The notes below the pieces were generated by a model. The model saw only the letters and a list, made by a program, of their open reading frames with translations, did no database searches and was not told the origin of the DNA. Below are positions 34,201 to 43,733 of a DNA stretch of 64,000 nt, in pieces (within the stretch, counting starts at the first letter, position 1; the number at the start of each line of letters is the position of its first letter). The position numbers were made by a program, and so were the translations under genes. The stretch comes from Posidonia oceanica (lineage: Eukaryota > Streptophyta > Magnoliopsida > Alismatales > Posidoniaceae): NCBI GenBank assembly GCA_037176725.1, contig JAZBRS010000014.1:77358501-77422500 (forward strand), given 5' to 3'.

Positions 34201-37073
34201 TTACCTCTGATCGTGTCCGGAGCGTGCCCCCGACCTCAGTAGTGCAGGAGCCGGCCGGAGCTCGTCGTCCGGTTGCTGCGGAGGATGCTGGCGGCTCGCG
34301 GTGGTCCGGACGTCCTTAGGATGACGCTCCGAAGCTTCTCGAGCGGTCAGGAGGGACCTCAGCTGCTCGGACGAAGGATCGGCATTTGTGGGTTCAGAGG
34401 ATACTGCCGGAGGTGGGGGGAGTTGTTGCTGCTCGCCCGGTGGAGTGGAACCTTCCGGGAGGTTGCTGGGAGTCTGGTGAGTGAGGTTGGATGCTCGGAG
34501 AGGTCTTCTGGAGAGCGTGGAGTGGACTTGGAGCTGGGTCGGTTTTCCGGGCTGAAGATGGTCCAGGTGTTTGTTGCGGAATTCAAGGGCTGTGGTGGAT
34601 GGTTGGGTTCGAGGGCGGAGGCTCTGGAAAAGTGGTGGATCAGGGATTGTCGGGGTGGAGTTTGGGAAGAAGCTGCGGGCTGTGGTGAGGGGAATTGTGT
34701 GATGGGTTGCGCTGGGTTGCAGGTGGCTTCAGGTGGTGTTTCAGAGGGTGATTAGGTGGTGAAAAGGCAATGGGAAATCGGGGGATGAAGGCTGGCTGTT
34801 GGGTGAAGTTTGGGGAGGAATTGGGAGAAGGATGAAGGCTTGGATGGGGCTTGGTTTACTGGAAGAGGTGAAGGAAGTTTTTCTGAATTAGGGAAGGAAT
34901 GGGAGAGGTTCTGAGGAGTGGGAAATGGCATGGGATCTGGGTTCTTCTCCGGGATGCCAAGAACTTCCTCAAGCTCTACTCTCACTGCTCTCTTCTCTCT
35001 GGAAATTGGGAGGTGAAGGGGAGAAGGAGGAGGGTCGCACAGGTGGGAAGAAGGTGGAATTGCTCTCTGGTTTGCTCTCCACTCTCTGGTTTGCTGGTGG
35101 TCTCTCGTTGCTTGCCAATTCACTGATGGTTACTGATGGAGTTGAATGAATGAATGGGAGGCTTTTTATCCGGAGGAGGCTGGCTGCTGGCGCGCTGGAA
35201 ACTTTTGAAATCCACCGGCGGCACTGTAGCATAAGCGACGGGCGTCGGCGAGGCGACCGGCATTCAATGCCTCCGGAAAAGAAGCTGAGATAGAAGAGAG
35301 GCGGCGAGCTGCTGTAGATGAAAGGATGGAGCTTCGAATTTCAAATGAGGAGGGAAGGCTGTTGCAGCTGGCCGCGGGAGAACCGGTGGAAAAGAAAAAA
35401 AAAGCACAGGGGAAGAAGGAAGAAGAAGGGGGAGAATGAAGGCGGGCTGGACTGTGGGCCGAAGGAAGAAAATAAAAAATAAAAGGAAGACACGGGCCGA
35501 AGGGCCCAATAAAGAAAAGAAAGAAAGAAAAAGAGAAGTAAGGTAGAATGAGAGGGTAGAATGGGGAAATAAAATTAGGTAAAAATAAACTAAAAATAAA
35601 TAGGAATATTAGAAGAGTTTTGCTGTAGATTAGGATTTTAATTAAGATTTTTAATGGTCATTTTAAGTTGATTAATGTGTTTTGGGCTTGATTAGGGTTT
35701 TAGGGTTTTGGTTTTGCTTTTAATTGGTTTTCACTTGATTAAATGTTTGTTAAACCCCTTTTAAATTATTTTAAAAATTGTGTTTCCCTTGTTGGACACT
35801 CAGAATATTGATTAGGATTTTTTAGAATTTATTTTCCCATTAATCAGGATGTCTTTTAGATTTTTGAGTTGTAGTCTTCTTAGGGTTTTTTCCTTTCTAA
35901 GTCTTTTAAGTTATATTTTGATTTTTATTTATTGATTTTTCTTGAAGTTTTTGGTTGGGTTTTTCTGGTTTGATAGAGTGTTTTCAAGTCTTTCAGATGT
36001 GTTTTTCTCTTCTTTTTTAATTAAGTTTTTAACTTGTTTTTCTTATGTTTATTAGGTTAAGTCTTTTGCCTTCTTTAATTACTTGTTTTAGTGTTTGATT
36101 TTTAATTCTTCTTTTTAGGGTTTGTTTTTTAATTCTTTTAGTGGGGTTTTTACTTTTGCTGGGTTTAGATCTCATTTTAGTTTTTTTCCTTGATTTTTCA
36201 GTGTTTTCTTTTGATTTGTTTTGCAATTTTTAGTTTGTATGTTGGGTTTTCCTTTTAGCTTGATTTAGTTAAGTTTAAGTTGTTAATTGCTTGTTTAATA
36301 TTTTTTAATTGTTTTTCTTAGGGTACTGATTTGTTTGTTTTACATTTTGAGGTTTTGCAGATTTTTATGGGTTTTTGTGGATTTTTGCAAAAGGGAGAAA
36401 AGGAAAAGAGAAGGAGGAAAGAAATGGAAGAAAGAGGGAGATAAGAGGAAAAGGGATAGGTTGGAGGAAAACGATTTTTAAAATTCAGAAAAAGGGGTAA
36501 AAATAAAGTAAAAATAGGGATAAGATGGAGGAAGGATAGAAGCACAGAGGGGGCCCACAGCTAGACCAGAAAAAGGATAAGAGAGGGATGAAGAGAGAGA
36601 TGATAATCAGGAGAGAGAGAGGAGAGAGAAAATGATAATCCCGGAGAGAGAAAAGGATAATTTGGGTGAGAGAGGGTCTTAATGGTCTTGAAATGGGGTG
36701 AGAATTGGTGAGTGGGTAGTCTAGGGTTTGAAGTCTTGGGTCTGAAGTTTTGGTTTGATTCTAAGGAGGTTTTGGAGGGGTTTCAAGGTGTAGAAAAAGG
36801 GTAGTTTCACCTAAGTTTTCTAGGGTTTTTGGGAATGGGTTAGGTTTGGAAATTTCTAGGTTTTTGGGTAGGCTTGTTGGGTGGATAGTGGTGGGTTTTC
36901 CTATGGATTTTGGTTAGGTTTTGAGGATGGGAAGGGGGGTAAAGGTTTAGGTCAAAACAGGCTGATTTTGGAGGGTAGAGAGGAGGATTAGGGTTAGGAT
37001 TTGGTTGGGGTTTGATCCAGCAATCACCAAGAGGGCTCCAAGGGTCCGGGCCTGCCAAGATGGGGTGTCAACA
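31253..37073 (-). mobile_element. Solo LTR E, 5821 bp (family 1)
   Basis: A complete family 1 LTR (plus strand TGTAGCGATC...GTGTCAACA, so minus orientation) with no internal region and a perfect 5-bp duplication. This is the known product of recombination between the two LTRs of a full element. It keeps the U5 block (31551-31620), TATA-like box (31828-31833) and ~30-nt array (31850-32190). It is visibly more diverged than the LTRs of A and C are from their partners. Confidence 0.95.
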
Positions 37074-38357
37074 GTCCCTGCCTCTGCTGCACAACCATCA
37101 CCAACAGCAGCCTCAGACGCCTTCCTTACCAGGTTGGGTGATCTAGAGAGAGCACTTCGTCAAGTGCAAGGCCAGGACCGCCAGCCTTACCAATTTCGCG
37201 ACCTCTGTCTCTTTCCCGAGGCCGCACTCCCTTCGAAGTTCCGCATCCCGGACTTTGATAAATATGATGGTAGAGGCTGCCCCATCTCGCATCTGAAGGC
37301 ATATTGCGGGGATCTTTCTCAGCTTCAGGCTGATGAAAGGCTCCTTATCCGCCTGTTCCAGAAGAGTTTAACCGGCCCCGCGCTCAGGTGGTTCACGTCC
37401 CTTGACACGGCTACGGTTCAAACTTGGACTGGTCTTTCTCGGGCTTTCCTTGAGCAATATGCTTTCAACCTCGACTTGATCCCCAAGAGGGAGGATCTCG
37501 TCGCCATCCAGCAGAGGCCCCAAGAGCCATTCGGGGAGTATGTCAGTCGCTGGCGCTCCACAGCTGCCCAGGTCAAAGATAGGCCCTTCGAGGAGGATTC
37601 TATCGAGATGATCATCAAAAGGACGCTGTCAGCGACTGGGACTCTACTTTGCATCCAGCACATCACTAGTTTTGCATCGCTAATTAGGGCTGGCGCCCGC
37701 GTGGAAAGCTCACTGCAGAGTGGGCATTTCCCCGCACTTTCTACACTGGCTAGGCAGGCCGACAACACCAGCAATTGCCGCAGCAGCAACAACTCCGCTT
37801 CCGACTGCTCCGAGCAGCACGCCGTCGCATGTGCTGATCCTCTTGAGGTGCCTGCCTTTGCAGAAAGTCAGCCAGATCCTTTTCCGCTAGTGCCTGCACT
37901 TATTTTTGCACCCACTGCACACACTGTCACCGTTGAGCTAGTGCATCACATTGTACCAGCTCGGCAAGGACGACAGCCTAGGCAGAGACGAGTTCACCGC
38001 GCTAAGAGCGACTTCACCCCACTTGGTGAGCCGCTAAGCGCCGTCTTTCCCCAGGTTGTGTCGCTTCTAAGGCTTTCGGAAACTCGCCTGCCACCAAATC
38101 CTCTTCCGAGGTGGTATGATGCGAGCAAGCATTGCGATTACCATCGAGCCCTAAGGCATTCGATGGATAATTGCCTCACTCTCCGGGATGTCGTTCAGGA
38201 CCTAATTAACAACGGGACCCTCGTCGTCAGTCCGCAGGAGGCTGCTCACACACCTGCACTTGCACTCGCACACCCTAGCGTAGATGGCCCTTCCTCTTCT
38301 ATGCCTGCAGGCTTCGAGGATGCCAGAACCACAGAGGCTTACCCCAATCTTCTTTGA
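37074..38357 (+). pseudogene. Gag of element D, core and zinc-knuckle segment
   Basis: Continues the D gag after solo LTR E; the first five bases are the second GTCCC. The core domain includes QFRDLCLFPEAALPSKFRIP, LKAYCGDLSQLQADERLLIR and AFLEQYAFNLDLIPKREDLV. A knuckle-like CDYHRALRHSMDNC and RDVVQDLINNGTL follow. It ends at a TGA at 38355-38357, well before where protease would begin in A. It is open throughout (about 427 codons). Disruption is by the two insertions only, so the gag of D may have been functional before them. Confidence 0.88.
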
Positions 38358-38760
38358 ATTCAGCTCTGCCCCGGTGGGCCCTTCCGATCCCGTCGGCGCA
38401 ATCCCTTCTTCCTGCCTCTCCCTGTTTGTCTGGGGGACGCTCGGAAGTGCAGCGGCAGAATCAACAGCAAGCTCAGTCGCAACACCGTCCAGGTGAGCTC
38501 CTTCTCCAGTAGCCCCAGTGCTCCCCACGCTGCCAACAGCAGATCTCGCCGACAGCGTCAGTAGCGTAGGGGCAGACCCAGCACCTCCCTCCCGAGGTCA
38601 CTGACAGGTAAGTCCCTCTTACCTGTCTTTTCTTTCCTGCACTGTCTTTTCTTTTCGTTTTGTTTCATTTTTTTTCGTTTTCTTGCTATGTCAAAATCAT
38701 AAAAAGCATAAAAACAACAAAAACCTTAAAAAATTTGCATTTTTTCCTGCATGCATGCAT
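38358..38760 (+). other. Non-coding segment after D gag, with a perfect hairpin at 38604-38628
   Basis: GACAGGTAAG at 38604-38613 and CTTACCTGTC at 38619-38628 form a perfect 10-bp stem with a 5-nt loop. The left arm contains CAGGTAAGT-type splice-donor consensus. The preceding ~240 bp are GC-rich and could be eroded gag. The following ~100 bp are A/T-rich. Confidence 0.6.
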
Positions 38761-38764
38761 TACC

Positions 38765-38970
38765 CCATGGGCTGATAGCCCTAACTATCCGGTGATGGGT
38801 TCGTTAACCTATCATCATTGGGCTGATACCCCTAACTATCCGGCGATGGGTCCGTCAACCTATCACCATCTGGGCTGGCAGCCCTAACTGCTCGGCGGTA
38901 AATCCGTCAACTTACCATAAGGGCTGATATCTCTAACTATTCGGCGATAAGTCTGTCAACTAATCGCCTA
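38765..38970 (+). repeat. Hairpin array 1 of element D
   Basis: Four consecutive pairs of hairpins. Type II units have GATA or GGCA, an 8-nt loop of the GCCCTAAC kind, and TATC or TGCT. Type I units have GATGGG or GGTAA (38897-38901), a TCCGTCAA-type loop, and CCTATC or TTACC (38912-38916). Confidence 0.9.
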
Positions 38971-40390
38971 CACATATCAATCACTTTGCATGCACATCCA
39001 TCATCTTGCACATATCTTCCATCATGCATTGTCCTTTATTGCATGTACATATCATTTCTTGCATTCTGTAAAGCATAAAGCCAAAAACATGAAGAAAATA
39101 AAAAACAGCAAAAATATTTTTCTCCTTCCTGCTGGTTTTCCCTTTTATGTTTTCCTAAACAAAAATCATAAAAATACAAAACCAATGCAAAACCCAAAAA
39201 CATGTTTGTCCTTTCCCCTGCTAAAATATACAAAACCCATAAACATTTGCATAATCAGAAACCCAGCTTTGGACAAACGAGCAGCGCCTAAAGGATGTCA
39301 AGTCGTGACAGTCTCAGGCAGGTCTCACTCGAGCAGCGCCATCTCTTGTATGTGGCTACAAAGTGAGACTAGAGCAAAATAGAGTGTCTCGCTGAGCTCA
39401 ATGCTCCCAAAGTGAGATCCACCTTAACCCGAGAGTCCACTGATCGTGGAGAGGACCAAAGCAGAGTAGAGCATAGCCAGAGGCTGTGTACACATTGCAG
39501 AGGCTGAGGGTGTACGCCGATCAGCCAAACTCTCAACACCTCATCCGGGACTGTTACCCCAAGAGGGCGAAGACATGCATATCCAAAAGAATAGAGGTCA
39601 TGTGAGCAAAAGAAATGTGACAACATGATATGCATGCTGGGCACAAAAGAAAAAATGCAAAAAGAAGTTGAAGAAAGAAGGCGCTCATGAGAGGAGTGAC
39701 TCGGACGAGCGTTGAAGCCTCCTCAGCTATCAGCTTCAAGCGCTGCACTGTCAACTACACGAGATGCATTATCAGGAGGACCTGGCCCCACCCTCCGAGT
39801 GCAGCAGCACGCTCCAATCTCCTCTGCAGACATCACTACTCCATTGGCAGGCTAAATGCAACTCTAGTCATTCATGAGGGGAAAAGAAACATCTATTCTG
39901 TGAGCGTCAAAAGCGGTAGTTGGTCCCCGAAGAATTGAGACGGAGGCTGTGGAGTCGCGTCCAACGCTTCTGCTACCCTGCAGCCGAAGGCTATACTCTG
40001 CAAAGCCAAGGCCTCATCCCGAGCCAAGAGCAAAAAAGAGAGCCACCGACCACAACTCGGCATGGCGTCGCTCGAGGATCGAGTCTCCAAAGACAGCAAT
40101 TGCAAAAGCATCCTCATGGCACAACTGCTTTGAGTCCAAAGCCACCAAAACATGCATGCTATAATATATCTTTATCTTCCCTTCTCCCTGTTTTCGAAAA
40201 TCGGAGCCAAGGATGAGCATTTTTGCCTGCCTTGCTCAGAGGCTCTGTGATTTTCAAGTTTTGCCGCCCACCGCGTGGGTAGGTCCGTGATGACTGGCAT
40301 GTACCTCGTTTGTCACCTCGTGATGCCACGAAGCATGCCCGTGCTGAGACCATTACACGCCTATCATGGTGGGTTCCTGTTTCCTTTCTG
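38971..40390 (+). other. Unassigned internal region of element D
   Basis: About 1.4 kb with no recognisable protein and no similarity that I can see to A or C. A/T-rich stretches (39060-39260) alternate with GC-richer segments. The words GAGCAGCGCC occur twice (39280-39345). It replaces the pol region that autonomous relatives have here. Confidence 0.45.
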
Positions 40391-41140
40391 CATCATTCTG
40401 CATCCGGGCTGGCAGCCCTAACTGCTCGACGATGGGTCCATCAACCTGTCATCTTATCATGCCATCATTTCTGCATCCGGACTGGCAGCCCTAACTACTC
40501 GGCGATGGGTCTGTTAACCTATCACTTTGCATTCTTCTGCATTGGGCTGGCAGCCCTAACTGCTTGACTGACGCCCGTTAAAGTGTCATCCCACATATCC
40601 ACGTTGCATTTGGGCTGATATCCCTAACTATTTGGCGATAAGTCCGTTAACTTATCACCCTGCATTTGCATTATTCCATTGCATCTCCCACCGTCATTGC
40701 ACTTTGCACGATGAGCCCTTACATCCATCTCACTGCATTCGGGCTAGTAGCCCCAACTACTCGGCTGACAAACCCGTTAGTGTTGTCTCCGCCTTGCATT
40801 TTGATGCCAGGGGCGCTTCGGCTGCCCCCTGGTATCGTTCATTGATACCATGGGCATCTTTATTCAGCTGCCCCATGGTATCCCATTTCCATCTACATCT
40901 GGGCTGACATCCCTAATTGTTACGAGAGTGTCTACGGACCTCTGCCACACCCTCGGGTATGGTATTCCCGTTGCATTCGTGGTTACAAGCTTTCCCACTT
41001 GTGATCACCCCTCTTACCTGACAGACTCGCTGGCCTATCACCATCCATCAGGCTGATAGCCCAACTATCCGGTGGTGAGTCCGTTAACTCCCCGCGGGCT
41101 GATAGCCCTAACTATCCGGCGATAGGTCCGTTAACCTATC
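40390..41140 (+). repeat. Hairpin array 2 of element D
   Basis: More type I/II hairpin pairs. One type II unit has arms AGTA (40746-40749) and TACT (40758-40761); the adjacent type I unit has GACAA (40767-40771) and TTGTC (40783-40787). A larger hairpin with CCTGGTATC and GATACCATGG-type arms lies at about 40827-40856. Arms vary together while loops stay similar. Confidence 0.9.
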
Positions 41141-42670
41141 ACCCATTTCATCTTAGTGTAATAACATTTTGTTGCATGGCATCAGCATTTCATCTTCGCC
41201 CGGACATCGCGCGACCAGGATCGTTTTCCCGGTCTCGTGTGCCCAGCATTCCATCTTATTAGTACACTGCATTTCACAGCATTTGCATTGCATAGCATCA
41301 TATAACTCCTTTGTATGCCTTGTAGAGTCAGTCCTAGTACTACATCTCATCATTACACAGATATCGCGCACTTAGGATCCGAACCCCAGGTTCACGTATT
41401 GCCTAAGGCACCATCTTCGTCGCTCACATGCTTCTTTTTATAGCATCGCCAGCTCGAGATGATGCTCGCAGTAGTGCGTAACCCAGGATCGCTTTCTCGG
41501 TTCCGCGTGCCCGGCGTTCCGCTGCATACCTTGCATCCCACTACATAACATCTCATGCATTGTATCCTTACTTGCGCTGCCACTCCTCTGTGGTCCTTCC
41601 ATCAACTCCGGCATTCCGCTTTCTTGGGTCTTTTAGTACCCGCCGCAGCATGCACATCCCCTACTTTACTTTTAGCATATTTACTTTCTACGGTATCCCA
41701 TGCACTTGCATCGCCATTCGTCTACAGTTGAGCTTTGCGAATAGCACCCTCGTTGCTTGGCCTACATGCATTGGCCAGTGACAGCATTGCATTTCATTTC
41801 CACTTTTCCGCGTGCATGCATCATCCCGCTTTCCCCTAGAGGAGTTTCAGCGCAATAAGCGTTAGCGTAGGCATGTCATTTGCACAGCATTCTAGTGTCT
41901 GCATTCACCTGCATTTGCATTCACCTTCTTGCATTGCTTCGGACCCCCTCTGCATTGCATTGCCCCTTCTGCCTCTTCTGCCCGTCTACTGCCTCGCCTA
42001 GAGGCAAGCAGCTTCTTCTTCTCGTGGCCTCGCGAGCTCTTGCTTGTTTTACTTGTCCCGAACCGACAAGGGCCCTTGGTCTCCCCTGGGCTAGTAGCCT
42101 GCCCAAGCGGCAAGCGTGTTAGCTCTCTCAGAGCAGCCTTTTGCGCAAGCTTGGACAAGCAGCCAACTTGCCGCATTGCCCTGTAGAATCCCCTGCTTCT
42201 TCTCCATGCATCACTCTGCACTGCCCCAGCATTGACACAAGCACGCACAGCATTAGCACCTGCACTCTCAAGCACTCGCCTCAAGCATTAGCACTCAAGC
42301 ATTAGCATCTGCAAGCACAGCAAGCACCCCATGCATCAGCATCGGCATTAGTGCCAGCACTCACCATGCATAGCATCTCCCCATGCACAGCACTCGCACA
42401 TGCACTAGTTCATGCTAGTTCAGTGTCGGCATTCGCATTACATATTAGTTCTGCACTAACATCTAACATAACCTCTGCACTAACTTCTGCATTAGCATGC
42501 ATTGCATCGCATTAGCATCCTGCATCTACATTTGCATTATGGCATCGAGTCATGATTTCCGGTGCATCTGCTGGATAAGTGACTCACGCCCACAGCAATC
42601 TGTCCTCCTGCTGGCGTCAGGTAGAGTGTCTTGTCTACCCTAAGCAGCGGTCTCGCTACGCTTGACCTCA
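41141..42670 (+). other. GCATT-rich region of element D before the polypurine tract
   Basis: Dense GCATT/GCACT words, especially 42190-42540. The last ~150 bp are related to 62840-62971 of C. No conserved frame was found. Short open frames on both strands near 41880-42280 are not supported by any homology that I recognise. Confidence 0.5.
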
Positions 42671-42673
42671 CTC

Positions 42674-42682
42674 AGGGAGGGG
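42674..42682 (+). other. Polypurine tract of element D
   Basis: AGGGAGGGG, then CATC, then the LTR start TGTAGACACC. Identical in sequence to those of A and C. Confidence 0.9.
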
Positions 42683-42686
42683 CATC

Positions 42687-43733
42687 TGTAGACACCCCAT
42701 TCTGACAGCCTGGAAGTTGGTTGTTTTCTCCTGCAGGCTCGTGTGGACTCTGGATTGGCACTCCTTTTCCTAACCCCTTTTCTAGCCCAAAACCTAGCCC
42801 AAAACCTCACCTAAATCCCAAGCCTAATTGCCAAGCCTTTCTTCACCTTTTTTCACCTCTTTGGCCCAAGCCCAAGCCCTTTTGTAGCCTTTTGCCAACT
42901 GAGCACGTTGAACACTAAAATAGGCAGCATCTAACGTTGGATGTGCCCTGTTCCAGCGTTCAACGTTGGACGCCTCCTAGTCCAGCATCCAACGGCTCGG
43001 TTGCAGCAGCGGCTGCTCCGCCCCCTTCGGCTCACCGCCCGTCCACTCCACCACCTCCCTGCACTTACTACCCGTCCCTTCCTTCATTCCACGCCATCCA
43101 CTACCTTCCAAGCTTGAGTAACTACCCATCTCTTCTCTATCAGCACAAATCCCGCTCTCCCTTGCCCTCACTGCCGTTTGCCGCCCCTGTCAGCTGCCAT
43201 CGGCTTCCTCGCCGCCGACTGACATGCCCACACCCCTCCTGCCAATCCTTGTGGCCGTCCCACACCCAGAGCCTCTGCCATTCGCCTGCAATTCCCGCCC
43301 AAGCCGCTACAATTCACAGCAGAACCCATGCACCCTTCAAACAAAACCAACACCAACCACCCATCTTCCTGGGGGGCATAGAGCAGCACAGCCCCTTTCC
43401 ACGGCAATTCTCCACCTCCAAAGAGAAACCAAGTGTCCACCTTCCTCTCGGACCCTTCGTCGACCTCTCCCGTGCCACCAGCAGCCCGCACGAGCTCGTC
43501 AGAGTCAGCTGGTCGTCCACTTCCACAGCGCCTGTGAAGGAGGTCGACACGCCGTTCCAGGCCACGACAAGGTAAGCACTCTATCCCTTTAGGTCATGCT
43601 TGCTAGTGTGAACCTTCCCATGCATCCTTGCATTTTTCTGAATCCTTCTGGCCACGATTCGTGGCTAGAAGGGAGTTCAGTGTGTTGGACGCACCAATTG
43701 GTGCGTCCAACATTGGACGCGGCATAGGCCAGC
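42687..43733 (+). repeat. 3' LTR of element D, first 1047 bp, cut by element C
   Basis: Starts TGTAGACACCCC and is related to the B LTR. It contains GTTGGACGC-type palindromic units at 42907-42992 and a perfect 28-bp palindrome at 43684-43711. Element C interrupts it at 43734. CCAGC (43729-43733) is the expected left target duplication, with its partner beyond the window. Confidence 0.9.

Larger units (their letters stand above)
30662..43733 (+). mobile_element. Element D: family 2 gag-only (non-autonomous) element, 3' part in window
   Basis: A plus-strand element seen from within gag to part of its 3' LTR. Gag runs 30662-31252 and 37074-38357, interrupted by solo LTR E. About 4.3 kb of non-coding sequence follows with two hairpin arrays, a polypurine tract and 1047 bp of 3' LTR, cut by element C. 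No protease, RT, RNase H, integrase or DUF7745-like ORF is present between gag and the LTR. B, E and C are all inserted in it, so it is the oldest unit here. Confidence 0.88.

Noticed and set aside
38971..40390. Possible host gene captured in D
   Set aside because: No frame of useful length or recognisable domain; I can only call it unassigned.
41880..42290. Frames on both strands in the GCATT-rich part of D
   Set aside because: Low-complexity sequence without homology between copies.
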